Under the pieces are notes generated by a model, which did not search any database, was not told where the DNA came from, and saw only the letters and a list, made by a program, of their open reading frames with translations. Shown piece by piece: positions 44,318 through 55,826 of a stretch of 64,000 bases of DNA. Position 1 is the first letter of the stretch, and the number at the start of each line of letters is the position of its first letter. The stretch is from Patiria miniata (taxonomy: Eukaryota > Echinodermata > Asteroidea > Valvatida > Asterinidae). The stretch covers positions 9,396,777-9,460,776 of the forward strand of contig NW_024037076.1 in NCBI RefSeq assembly GCF_015706575.1, given 5' to 3'. The translations under genes and the position numbers were made by a program.

Positions 44318-44943
44318 GACGACAGCTAAGCAAAAAAGCAACATGGCCTCAGCTCGATCTCGATAGAGTTGCAACTTGTGTTATTCTTCGCCCAAAGCAT
44401 TAATCTGGCCAAGGTTTATTAAACGGTTGGTTACTCTTAAATAATTTAAATCAATGATTCAGTGACTAGTGTGATATTTAGTGATATTTTGTAAGCCTAA
44501 AAGTTGTATTTTCTACACATGTGTATTTTCATAAGCATTGCTTTTAGTTTAGAAATGTGTGTGCCTGTATATATAGTACATTTACTTGTAAGTGATATGT
44601 AATTTGAGCTGATTCTGTTAATTAGGTTACACAAACTCTTGCTAATTTCTTGTAACACATACACTTTATTTTATATTTTATTGTAGTCAATATGTGCCTG
44701 TACCTGAGCCTGACATGTGTACGACTACCAAAACTGTAAGAAGTTGTACAAAACGATACATTTTTCTGGATCTGCGCACAGCATTTTAGTCAGTAATCCT
44801 TGGCAGATTCAGTGACAGTATACTGTTTGAAAGCCATAGGAGCAACGCTGAGACTTGACACTATGATCAAACACACAGATTTGTACATACACATTATGTA
44901 ATTTCCCCCAACACGACGCTATTATGGCAACTATACGATTTAA
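44318..44943. repeat. Duplicate of 1-626
   Basis: Same-orientation copy of the window's first 626 bases. The stretch 44120-44240 also matches 1125-1245, so intron 1 sequence of the relic locus is retained although exon 1 is absent. Confidence 0.85.
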
Positions 44944-47900
44944 GAGTAATTTCGTGTAAATACTTCATATAAGTTTCCACGCTCAAAAAATCGAATTTTT
45001 TAAAACTTTGTGGGATGAAAGGACTTAGGGAGCAAGTAACCAAAATAAACATTTTAAACTTTTATTTTGCCCGTTGCCATGGTTACTGGCCATTATGTGT
45101 TTTGGCCATTTTTCGGCAATTTTGAGGCTGCAAAAATTCATTTTTCGCGTTATTTTCAAAGGTCATCCAGCCAAACTGCAAAGTAATGTCACAAAAGTAA
45201 CTATATCACGACAAAGTATCATCCTTACCCTTACAAGAAAAAAATAGAAACACTTCTGAAAAATCTCTTTTATACTCAGTATTGTTAGACCCTATAATGC
45301 AGCATGTTTTTACAACTAGCAAAACTGCAAGTGAACACAAAATGGTACTTGCCAGGGCACTCAGAATAATTTCCCTTCGGCTATGGTTAGTTCAGACATT
45401 GGTCTTTTCATATCTGGTGAGAAAATTTTGGGTTATTGTATAGCCTTTGTGCAGTTGCGCTCCAAAAATGGTAAATTTCACAAAAAACGTTAAAAAGTGT
45501 ATTTTCAGTGTTTTCCTTTGTTTTGGGTAATAAACTTGTATAATTGGTATTGTTCATGAACCTAGCACATTTTCACAAACAGAATCAGACTGTCTAACTT
45601 TTTTTAGACCATTGGATGAATAGTAGGTAGTGTACTTCCCCCCACACCTGGCTAGGCCCCGCCCACTCCCCTGTGCCACCGAATTTTGAACGTGTTTTGA
45701 ACGTGTATATTGCGTAACGAAACAAATGTAAATAAATAGTATGCAAGTGAACACTTTAGAAATAACAGAGTTCCTTTTCACAGCCTCCCCTTCCCCCACC
45801 CCCGGGGCATTGCTTGGGGTTGAGGGTGGGGTGTGACCACCCACCAATAACTTAGCATTGTCGGTACAATCATTGTCACATGGGCACAACTCATGTGATT
45901 GCAAGCCGCAATGAATAATAATGGCCATATCCATTGTCCTCTGATTGAAGCACACCATTATTCAAATGATGTCCAGTCCTCCCCTCCCAGCTAGGCCCCG
46001 CCCCTTCCTTTGCCACCAAATTCAGATTTTGATTTCTGCATGTATTTGCCTAAATTAAATTGTAAATATTAGATATCAATTTGAAAGTGAACCTTTTAAG
46101 ATCTACACCAACAGCCGTCTCACAGATAGCCCCTTCCCCTGCCACCCCCAATCCCAAAGCTCAAAGATAACCATGCCCTCCCCAACAAGTCAACAAGTAC
46201 AATTTCATGGGGAAAGTCTGAATTATGTAAGGTGGCTTTTTTACAACACGGGGCAGCTTGAAATATCCGAAAAGTGAGGAGGAGAAGGGGTGTGTATGTC
46301 GCAGGGGTGGGGGGGTGGGAAGGGTAATCTGGACACACGCATGTACGCTGTACACATGTGTTTATATTGCAAGCTACTTTGGAATTACAGTAAAACGTGT
46401 GGTGAACAAAATGACGTTTATTTTATTATTTTCAAAACGGAAAAGATCTGTCGATTTAGAGAGCAACTAACTCTTATTTGTTTATATTGAAATTCATGTA
46501 CTTTAAAACAACGATCACTCCAGTGAAAGCTCCGAGAGAACACAGCATCAATTTGATTGCATGAATTTCACTCTGACTTGACTTGGCTATATACATGTAG
46601 TTAGGGTCTGAAGTATTTTTTTAGTGGAAGTGTCCTCCAAATTTGTATTTGCCTGATCAACATGAAGTTTTATGGCACCAAATACACATCTGTAGTGTGC
46701 TTATTATTACCATGGCAACCGTTGTAAAGACATCGGTGCTAATAAACTAAAGTCAAAAATACTTCCATTTTCAAAGCCTATCACATAAGTATTATCCTAT
46801 GACTGAAATTCATGGCTATATAATTAACAACAATGCATGCTCAGTATGTCACATGGCCGCCATTGGTGCGAGAAGCGCATGTAATTTTCACCTCTTAATC
46901 TGTACCATTTTGTTTGTTTTGATGTATACGTTTCTTATAGTTATTACATGAATCAATTGCAGAGCATTAAAAAACATCACCACAATTGTGTATATTTACT
47001 TTAGTTTTGCCAATTCGGGTAAAAAACCCACACATTTTTGGAATAAAATCAGTAATTATAAGTCCCTATGGCAGTGACAATGGATGCATACAATTGCTTG
47101 ACTGGGATGAATGTTTACACAGAAATACAGAAATTATGCCCAAAATGTTATCTAGACAAGAGTTTCGAAAAATATATAAAAAACACCTCTAGTGGTAACA
47201 GCAATAGAACCAAGAATGTCATATTATAGAGTAATGGTCAACCAATATTTTCCTGCCAAATCGGTTGTAGGAAAATCGGTCAAAGTATATGCAAATCAAC
47301 ATGGGAGCACAGTGTGCTGTACCCCTCCCTTTCAGAAAAAAAACCTGCTCGTATACAAACAAACCTGTAATTTATAAGCACCAATACATTTAGATTGCTT
47401 GCCATGTAACAATGGATGCACCACAGAAGTGTGGCCATGTTGACTGCTGATGACAGTTTGGAAGAGACTCAAAATGTCATGCTGATTACGAAATTACGAT
47501 TTTGGAGAGCATAGCAGCACCCATAACGGTACTATATTCGACTTTATATGTGCATGATCTGACCATATTTACACATTAAATTCAATCAATCAATATAGAG
47601 GCCATTTTGAGTTTTCACTAGAGTGATAGTTGTTTTAATGTACATGTATTTTAATATAAAAATATGAGTTATTTGCTCTCGTAATCGCCATATCACTTCT
47701 CTGTATTAAAAATAATAAAATAAATGCAATTGTGTTAAAAAAAATTCAGCATCATTCACATGTACCATGTGCATGTATCCATATTACACCCCCCCCCCCC
47801 CCCCACTGGGTTTTCCAGATATTCCAAACTACTCCCACGTTGACGAAACAAATAGCGAAACCTACATAGAGTATGTAAATATGTGGACTTTCCGCAAGGC

Positions 47901-49750
47901 AATATGTACCCTTAACAATAATACATATTCTGCACAATTCTTTGGGAGGGGAGGGGTTGTTGCTCATAATGAGCACTGGAGTAGGAAAAGGAATGGCAGG
48001 GGTGGGCTGTGAGACGGGTACGCCTGTTGGTGTAGATTATGAAAGCTTCACTTGCAAATTGACATCTATTTACAATATTAATTTAGGCAAATCAAAATCT
48101 GAATTTGGTGGCAAGGGAAGGGGCCTAGCTGGGAGGGAAGGAACTCTATGCTATTTCTAAAGTGTTCACTTGCATGTTTTGTTATGCAACATACAAGTTC
48201 AAAATTCGGTGGCACAGGGGGAGTGGGCGGGGCCTAGCCAGGTGTGGGGAGGGGGGAAGTACACGACCTACTATTCATCCAATGGTCTTAAAATGATAAA
48301 CAGTCTAATTCTGTTTGTAAAAATGTGCTAGATTCATGAACAATACCAATTACACAAGTTATTACCAGAGATGCCACTTTTCCGGTTTTAACCGGAATTC
48401 CGGTTTTTTTAAAAAATCTCACAAAATTCCGGTTTTTCCGGCCCTCAAATTAACCAGAAAAAGAGAAGAAAAACTGTGGAAATGCGTTGATTTTTACCTC
48501 GATTTAGTACATTTAGGCGCACGCATGGCACAACGTTGTTCGTTGAAGTAGTCTTAAAAACAGTCTTTGTGTATGTTGTTGCCGAGCCTGCATGCGATAC
48601 AAACGGCCAACGTACTTAATTGCACGCAGTATACAACGGCGCCTCGCGCGTGCTTCACCGCGTGCGGGCGTGTTGTGTGCTAAGCACACAAGGCATTCAG
48701 CCTGGAAATCAAGTCTATCATTTCAGCTATCGGTGGTTTCCGATCGCAGTGATATATGTGAATACAAAAAATTCGGGTACCAACCATGTTTTCGTTGAGC
48801 GCATCGCGTAGTGCAAGGATCATGTACACCGACAGCAGTGTTGTGGAATCATGCATGTTTCGTGTCGAATATTACGTTGGAAATTCGGGTAGGCAGAATA
48901 AATATTAGGATGGAAAAAGTCAAAGTGATTGAACGAACCGACAGCTTTCAAGGCCATAGAAGCAAAATTAAAAAATAAACAGAACTTGGCTTGGCTACAA
49001 GATAAAGATGACAGCGGGGACTTTGTGTCGGACACGGAGTGGCTTTTTCACATACACAAAAGTCCGGTTTTTTCAAGCAGCCGTTCCGGTTTTTTTCAAG
49101 CAGACCCAGTTCCGTTTTTTTCAAGCAAACCTTGTGGCATCTCTGTATTACTCAAAACAAAGGAAAACACTGAAAATACACTTTTTAACGTTTTTGTGAA
49201 ATTTACCATTTTTGGAGCGCTACTGCACAAAGGCTATACAATAACCCAAAATTTTCTCACCCGATATGAAAAGACCAATGTCTGAACTAACCATAGCCGA
49301 AGGGAAATTATTCTGAGTGCCCTGGCAAGTGCCATTTTTGAGGGATAAAAATGGGGTAAAAAATGCAGTTTTGCTAGTTGTAAAAACATGCTGTATTATA
49401 GGGTCTAAAAGTAGTATAAAGGAGAATTTTCAGGAGTGTTTTTATTTTTTTCTTGTAAGGGTAAGGATGATACTTTGTCGTGATATAGTTACTTTTGTGA
49501 CATTACTTTGCAGTTTGGCTGGATGACCTTTGAAAATAACGCGACAAATGAATTTTTGCAGCCTCAAAATTGCCGAAAAATGGCTAAAACACATAATGGC
49601 CCGTAACCATGGCAACGGGCAAAATAAAAGTTTAAAAGGTCTTTTTTGGTAAACTTGCTCCCTAAGTCCTGTCATCCAACAAAGTTAAAAAAAAAAAAAA
49701 AAAAAAAATGAGCTTGGATATATGAAGTATTTACACGAAATTACTCTTAA
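44940..49750. mobile_element. Large foldback element (4.8 kb) flanked by TTAA
   Basis: The interval 44944-49746 begins GAGTAATTTCGTGTAAATAC and ends with its reverse complement, with TTAA on both sides. The arms of about 1.3 kb (left, to about 46350) and about 2 kb (right, from about 47750, with an inserted MITE) match in inverted orientation. The match includes TTGCCCGTTGCCATGG and GTGGGCGGGGCCTAGCCAGG on opposite strands. The about 1.4-kb centre has no recognised transposase. Because the flanks match different parts of the duplicated units, it may mark a rearrangement, not a simple insertion. Confidence 0.8.
48358..49153. mobile_element. hAT-like MITE inserted in the foldback right arm
   Basis: The element at 48366-49145 has inverted ends CAGAGATGCCAC and GTGGCATCTCTG. 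Its flanks GTTATTAC and TATTACTC share TATTAC, an imperfect target duplication. The left arm of the foldback shows the uninterrupted site (AAGTTTATTACCCAAAACAA on the minus strand near 45520). The ends continue into TTCCGGTTTT repeats. A 118-codon plus frame crossing its right end is not recognised. Confidence 0.75.
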
Positions 49751-49761
49751 CAAGTTGTCTG

Positions 49762-51367
49762 TTTGATGGATTAATAGGTAGATGAGGTACATACTCTAGC
49801 TGCAGTAGAAACACTGTTGAGATCATCACAGGTTGCCAGTCATTACGGGACCGAGCCAACCAACCAACAGGAAAAACAAAAGTTAACGCTTATTCTAACC
49901 TTGTTTTTTTTTTTACTAAAAAAAAAGTCTAATCATTCAAAGGCGATGTATTACCCCGGGCATTTGAATACCACATTGACAATAGGTGAGTATTGTATGC
50001 ATAGAAACGGTTAATACATTTTTATTTTGCTTCTGCGTAGGGGCCTACACCATCCGAGGGTTTGACAGACGAAAAAGGTTGACATACACGCATCTGGGCC
50101 AAATTTCACGGCGCTGCTTATAACCACAGAATTCCGCGCTTACGATCACCATTGTGTGCTATAAACCGCGCTAGCAGAAATATTCTGCGCTAACCCTGCA
50201 CTGCACAGAAGCCTTAGTTATGGAATGTACGCATGCGCTCAAGCCACAATTCCCCGCTAACACGTGAAATACGCTTATTGTAAGCACGGAATTTTCTGCT
50301 ATGGTAAGCAGGGACTTTTCGCTAACTGTAAGCAGAGCCCTTTGAAGAATTGTGAGCACTTGTTGCACATTTGCCTTGGTGAACCCTTTGAAATTCTTAG
50401 GCCTCCCTCCCCTTGGTTCCGCCCACTGAAAACCACCGTCGCGGCAAAGTGCATGCGTGGCGCAGCGTTCATTTTGTCGGTCCAGAGGGTGCAACCGTAA
50501 TTAAATTCCCATATAGTGACAAATCCCTATACTCAAAAAATGTTTTAATACTCAAAACTCTCAATGGTGTTCAGGCTGCACAGAAAAAAAAACATGTTGT
50601 CTTTCATTTTCAATTTTTCGTGAGTTGACCGATGACTAAGTGAGAAGTTCTCACCCAAAGAAGAACTGCCGATAATGATATGATAATGATATTTCCTAAA
50701 CTGGAGAAGTAGCTATTTTGACAAAGGATCCCTCCACTGTATGGCTTAATAGTGCCACTTAACTTTCGGACCATATTAAATTGCAACCACAAATGCTTAG
50801 AATTGGAAATCCCAAGTCCAGGTCAGAAGTGATGTCTTCAATCCCCAAACTCCATGTCTCTCAAAGCTCTCTAATATAGAATGATATGAATTGATACCTT
50901 TTATTCATGAGCTTGGGGGACGGATTTTTGGCCGATTTACTGGGTTGCACCTACATGGTCTCTCAGTGTCAGTTATTTACAAGTGCATTTACATTCCATC
51001 GTTACAAACACAGGGATGAATAACTATCATGAATACAACACTTAGAATCGCCTAAGCGTTGCACACTTCAATTTGGCACTTAATGTAGCTGACTTGATTA
51101 TGAATAGGAATACTAATTGCCCTGTGGGTAATGCCAGCGTTAAAAAAAGAAATGCAATGTCCCTGACATAGCCAATAAACCACGATATCTAGTTAATGAT
51201 TCAGTGGAAATAATGATCCACACGTCTGGTTTAAATACAATAAAGCTCTATTGTTATACTTTTAATATGGCTCTGTCACAGACAATGTAACGCGTCTGAA
51301 AGTTTCCAAATTTGAAAAACATGAATTGATAGCGCCTGAAAGTTACGTTACGAAGATTTGTATTTAC
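49762..51367. repeat. Duplicate of caspase intron region with 2-kb deletion
   Basis: Matches 21504-22080 and then 24034-24961, joined at 50340 across AGCCC microhomology. The deleted part in the source includes caspase exon 3. Confidence 0.85.
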
Positions 51368-51493
51368 CTGCCCTCTCTGGCGGCGCAGGGCTATTGACAG
51401 TATAGTTGACTTGACTACTACCAACAGTGAAAAGGTTGTGAGAACCGCTAACATGGTTGATGGATCCGACGTGTGCACCCTGTTGTTGGGAAT
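51368..51493 (-). pseudogene. Caspase-family exon 2, degraded third locus
   Basis: A 126-nt phase 1-1 exon, acceptor GTTTTAG and donor GTAAATAC. It encodes SQQQGAHVGSINHVSGSHNL, then FTVGSSQVNYTVNSPAPPER. It is very close to the intact caspase exon 2, with core FTVG. The reading frame is intact, but its exon 1 (55742-55826) has lost the ATG and exon 3 has been deleted, so the locus is probably not a working caspase gene. Confidence 0.65.
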
Positions 51494-51684
51494 CTAAAAC
51501 AACACAATCACACAATCAGCACGGTATAATCATCGCATCACTAGCACAGTTAGGGGCCATTCAGAATTGTCAATGTTTTAAAATTTCGACTTTTTTTCCA
51601 AATTATTTTGACCCACCCACCCACCCCTAATTTCGATTAATAAAAAACTGAACATGTACATGTACATGCACTTGCATGTACAGT

Positions 51685-51957
51685 TCAGTGACGGCGTGAC
51701 GTTGTCGGTCTTCCTTTTTTGCACTGGTGACCTTTAGTTTTCTTGTGTTTCGCCAGCTGATATGCTGTTGGGAATGACAGGTTGCAGTTTTGGAAGCCAC
51801 AAAGATGACCGTGGTTTTGTCGTTTTCTAGATGAGGTGGATGACATGTGACATACGAGGTTGTGCCTGTCACGTGAGGTAGCTGAGAAAAACATTCGCTC
51901 GTACCCCCCCCCCCCGGCCCTGTTTGCAGGGCGGGGGGTACGAGCGAAAGAAAACAT
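51685..51957 (-). CDS. C2H2 zinc-finger reading frame, probably transposon-derived fragment
   Basis: The 90-codon minus-strand frame ends with a clean C2H2 finger: HLCGFQNCNLSFPTAYQL then AKHKKTKGHQCKKGRP. The zinc ligands are Cys53 and Cys58 and His71 and His77, with spacing C-x4-C-x12-H-x5-H. The first about 20 codons are translated from a poly-C/poly-G hairpin (51894-51948) and are unlikely to be original. The frame lies just inside the left inverted end of the 4-kb transposon in intron 1, with its C-terminus toward that end. This suggests the last part of that element's encoded protein. No catalytic domain remains. Confidence 0.5.
   Translation of the reverse strand: MFSFARTPRPANRAGGGGYERMFFSATSRDRHNLVCHMSSTSSRKRQNHGHLCGFQNCNLSFPTAYQLAKHKKTKGHQCKKGRPTTSRRH
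51894..51948. repeat. Perfect GC-rich hairpin
   Basis: TTCGCTCGTACCCCCC...GGCCCTG, then TTTG, then CAGGGC...GGGGGGTACGAGCGAA. The stem is about 25 bp with a 4-base loop. It looks like a small foldback insertion at the 5' end of the zinc-finger fragment. Confidence 0.8.
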
Positions 51958-52082
51958 CAGGTTTGGGCAGACATCACATCACAGGCTGCGGTCCTCGTAG
52001 TCTTGGAGTCCAGTGGTTGAATAGTCCAGTTGTTATAGCGATCGGATACACGTAGGCCTACATGACGTACATGTACAGTACA

Positions 52083-52261
52083 CAGTGGCGTAGCCACGGG
52101 GGCGCCCACCCCCCGCATTCGCCCCCCCCCCCCCCCCCCACTGAGATTTTGAGTTTCTAAAAAAATTATCATTGATCTACATGACGCCCCCCCCCCATGA
52201 AATGTTCCAGCCCCCCAGCGCCCCCCCCCCCCCCAACGACAAATTCCTGGCTACGCCACTG
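52083..52261. mobile_element. hAT-like MITE, left copy
   Basis: 179 bp with inverted ends CAGTGGCGTAGCCA and TGGCTACGCCACTG, long C runs and ATTATCATTGATCTACATGA. The right copy at 55156-55379 shares all of these. Confidence 0.85.
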
Positions 52262-55155
52262 GCCCCGGTTGACCATGCACACCATGGCTCGAACTATAGT
52301 GTGATCCGGTACACTCGCTGGCCCCGTCCAGCTGTTGCTTCCCCGTCACTGTAGCGGTCCGCTCCCGCTTCAGTCCGGCCGTCTCTGCGAAGCGAAAGCT
52401 CGTAGCGTGCCCACTCGGTTCAGCTAGAATCTTTGGCATACTTGGTTTCCCCAGTTAGTGTTGTGAGACTCCGACACCGGTGTTGAAACCAAGGAAAAGC
52501 CTGACGTTGGAGTAATCCCCACGAAGTTAAAAAAAACCCAGTAAAGTCACTGTGTGAAAGCTCTGTTTCCCGCCAAATTCGTTATCATAGATAATAATGT
52601 TGATTCTAATATAAAGTTAATGAACTAATAGGGAATGCAACAATAATTTCAGGAATGAATTGCAGTGCAGCTCCGTCGCATAGCCTTTAACGTTTCACCA
52701 CTTGAAACTTAGAACTGATAGACACATGGATTACAAGATAAGAGAACTGTTCAATTTCCTCATTGATGTTCTCCGAAGTCACCGTGTTAAAATTAGAAAA
52801 AGTTTTAACTATGGAAGGTTGTGAATCTTTTCTTTCAAAACTGAGGGAGGAATATTGCAGTCATATTTATTTTATCGTCAATGTAAAATTGTGCCTTATT
52901 TCATTTTGTTCCCGGGTATTTTCTTGTTGTTTCTTTAGTGTGTGTATTTAATGTGAGTGTAGACCTATGTATGTCAACTAGGTTGTTTGTTTTTATGGTT
53001 GCATTTTTCTCTCTGGGAAATGGGATTGCTTTTGTTTCTCGGTTTTGTTTTGTTTTGTTTGTAATAATCTTTTTAGCCCTTTTGTCATTCATTCCCGTTA
53101 TTGAATCTGGTTGTTTGTTTTGTTTGTTTGTGTGTTTGTTGGGTTGTAAGAGTATTTATTTATTAGTTCCTTTTTTATATTTTTGTATATGTCTGGCTTG
53201 TCCAATGTTTCACTCTATGATTTTTTGTTGAGTCTTGTCTCATCTCCCCGTCTTGTCTCGTCTCGTCGTGTCTCGTCATGTCTCGTCTCGTATTATTTGT
53301 ACAATTTACTTTTCAATATTACTTTATTTTTTATGAATGGAATTTTAAATCTGTTTTATTGGCAGGGGTTTGGATAAATGTCTGATGACAATTTTTTTTT
53401 TTACTTTTACATATCCGTGGCAGCCTGTCTAACTTTTAGCTTTTATTTTATGTTTTAAGTTTTAAAATAAAATAATTGAATCAAATAAATCAAATAAAGT
53501 TTCTTCAAGTCTTTATTACGCTGGAGATTTCCCCGATCGCAGTACATATGAGAGGCAGTCCAAATAGGCGCGACCTAATCCGGCCAAATTACGATTTGTA
53601 TACCAGTTTATCTGTAATAATAAAGAATTTTGGCCCCTGCACTTGAGGGTCTGTATTTGTAGAAGTGAAGGGTCCATGTTCCTGAATTTGGAATTCTGAA
53701 CAAAACATTTGAATGGAATCTATATTGATATGGAGTGGAAGGAATCTGTTTTTTTTTTTTTTTCAAAATGGCGATGAGGTGATCATCGTTGGAGGAAAAA
53801 ATCACCTAAAAGTCATAGGTCAAACCCCCCCCCCAAAAAAAAAAAAAAATTACTCAAAAGGTAAAGAGGATTAATTCAGCTTTCAATTTGATGTATGCTT
53901 TGATCACCTGTGAGGGTTCAGAGTATGTTTCCCGATTTGTTTAAATTGGGGTATTTATCTTTGGTGCCTATGGGAATTTACGTATTGGTGTGCACCGTTA
54001 AACGGAGTGCTGTAAATTCAGGGATCGCATCAACAACTGCTTTTGAATCACACAGTCATGTTTGTGTACCATACTTTCCCACACATAAAATTTTCATCTG
54101 GAAGGCTCATGTCACGGAATGTCCCATTAAATTGTTTAGAAATTATGTTGAAAATAACATCTTCATGGATTCCCAGCACAACTCCTCACAATAAGCCCAG
54201 TGTTAACAATATTTCTCGTTGTTGGTCTGAAAATGAAAATTGTAGGTTTGTGTATTATGAATATGATCAAGTGAAAATATTTATGCAGTATTTTGCCCAT
54301 TTCCCTCAAAATTGCATATTGTAATATTGTACATTTTTATCAATTTGCTAGAATATGTGATACCTCACCAACAAGTATTTTTTAACGAAATTCGATCAGA
54401 ATATTTATCATTTTTTTTTAAATTTTAGTTGTTTTGTTACTTGTTGGTGTCCCTGCCACACTGTACGATGGTGTAGCCGTGCGTTATGCACGTGGATTGT
54501 TTACTTTCGTTTTGACGGGGACTTTACTGAATAGAGTCTGATGACTGTACATAGAAATTTCTGTGAATAAAAGTCGAATCGTTCATTCATGTGCACTTGT
54601 TATGCAAAGCAGGGCCAGCGGTTCAAGGATATCTATGTCCACTTGCAGAAAGTGTACAGGAACGCGACTTGAATGCTTTTATGTGTTCACAATACAACGA
54701 CTTTGTTTAGTTATTTCACTGTGTGACACAGTGAGAAATTTTGGAATCATAATGGCGTCAGCGGTACTTGCTGGGGAGCTCTTGCGTACGACTTTCTGTA
54801 CTTTGGTACTGTTGTTTCCAGGACAATTGTGTGTACGGTAACCCGACGTTCCCAGATTTTTAAAGACGAAATTGCCGACCTCAAAATTGTTAGTGCCATA
54901 TTTGGCAACTATATGTGCGTTATTAAATGAACAGGTTTATTAAACATAGTACCATTGAAGGTACCTTAAAGTAAACATAACATCATAGAAGACCGACAGA
55001 CGAACATATAATGTTACAAAATAAACATATTTGTCTGGATAATTTTTTATGGCGTTACCGGCAAGTTAACACAAACTTGGTGTCAAATAGATCATGGGAG
55101 TTACTTTTCTTTGACTTTTCATACAAGTTTACATAAACTTTAACTGTATGACCGG
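52262..55155. other. Cargo between the two MITEs; no gene recognised
   Basis: The left part is GC-richer (52262-52500). A T/G-rich stretch follows (52900-53330) with a GTCTC pentamer array (53236-53290), ending in AATAAAATAATTGAATCAAATAAA near 53465-53500. This resembles the tail of a retroposed sequence. Frames at 52938-53231, 53910-54324 and 54563-54841 have no recognised motif. Confidence 0.4.
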
Positions 55156-55379
55156 CAGTGGCGTAGCCACGGGAGGGGGGGGGGCGTGGGGGACGACAGC
55201 GCCCCCCCCCCCCATGAAACCTTGTCGCCCCCCCCAGTCGCCTCCCCCACTGAGATTTTGAGTTTCTAAAAAAATTATCATTGATCTACATGACGCCCCC
55301 CCCCCCCATGAAATGTTCCAGCACCCCCCCCCCCCCCCAGCGCCCCCTCCCCACTGAAAAATTCCTGGCTACGCCATTG
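55156..55379. mobile_element. hAT-like MITE, right copy
   Basis: 224 bp, ends CAGTGGCGTAGCCA and TGGCTACGCCATTG, with the same interior as the 52083 copy and longer C runs. Confidence 0.85.
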
Positions 55380-55741
55380 ACAGTACATACAGGGGACGAA
55401 GTTGGAAAAGAAACACGCATCGCGATATCGGAACGCTTGCGCGTAGTTCAGGCAAGTCAAAAGATCTATCTTTCTTTGTTTTTTTTATCTTTTTACCATG
55501 GAAAGTGAATTTCGATTTTCAATTATTAAGCTTGACCCACCCACCAACAATTTGGAAAAAAAGATCGAAATTTTAAAACATTGAAAATATTGAATGAAAA
55601 TAGTCTGCGTGTTTATGTTTCCTTTTGGAAGACTTGGGTTTGTAATGAGAAAACAAGTTTGGTTTTTTTTGCTTTACAGCTGGGAATTCTCAAAAGAGGT
55701 CGTCATTGGATCTTCTTTCTTGGATCCTTAGCATTACTCAC

Positions 55742-55826
55742 CTGCTGGTACGGATGGTGCCTGGGTCCCCTGTTGCATCTTGGTCTTGTCGTCGTCTGTT
55801 TGACCCTTTCCACAATGTCCACTAAT
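55742..55826 (-). pseudogene. Caspase-family exon 1 with lost start codon
   Basis: Aligned to the two other exon 1 copies, this 85-nt exon reads ISGHCGKGQTDDDKTKM, then QQGTQAPSVPA, with the donor GTGAGTAATG. The position of the conserved ATG is ATT. No in-frame ATG lies just upstream. The frame and donor are otherwise intact, so loss of the start may be recent. Initiation at a near-cognate codon cannot be excluded. Confidence 0.7.

Larger units (their letters stand above)
52075..55387. mobile_element. Composite hAT-like unit with 8-bp target duplication
   Basis: Two MITEs with ends CAGTGGCGTAGCCA/TGGCTACGCCA(C/T)TG lie at 52083-52261 and 55156-55379. The outermost flanks are the identical octamer ACAGTACA (52075-52082 and 55380-55387). 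The inner flanks differ (GCCCCGGT and ATGACCGG). This is the pattern expected if the whole 3.3-kb unit moved, or if a long element had duplicated ends. The cargo is described separately. Confidence 0.65.
51559..55592. mobile_element. DNA transposon with terminal inverted repeats filling intron 1
   Basis: The left end TCAATGTTTTAAAATTTCGA (51570) recurs inverted at 55567-55586, and both continue into TTTTTTCCAAATT and CCACCCACC. The flanking sequence matches the short 364-bp intron 1 of the intact caspase gene, so about 4 kb was inserted. It contains a zinc-finger frame near its left end and a nested composite hAT unit. The family is not identified and exact borders are uncertain by about 15 bp. 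Confidence 0.65.

Noticed and set aside
45554..45958. 134-codon minus-strand frame in the foldback left arm
   Set aside because: The inverted right arm does not keep it open, so it is not under coding constraint.
52938..53231. 97-codon hydrophobic frame, considered as a membrane protein
   Set aside because: The sequence is T/G-rich low complexity; the apparent membrane character follows from base composition.
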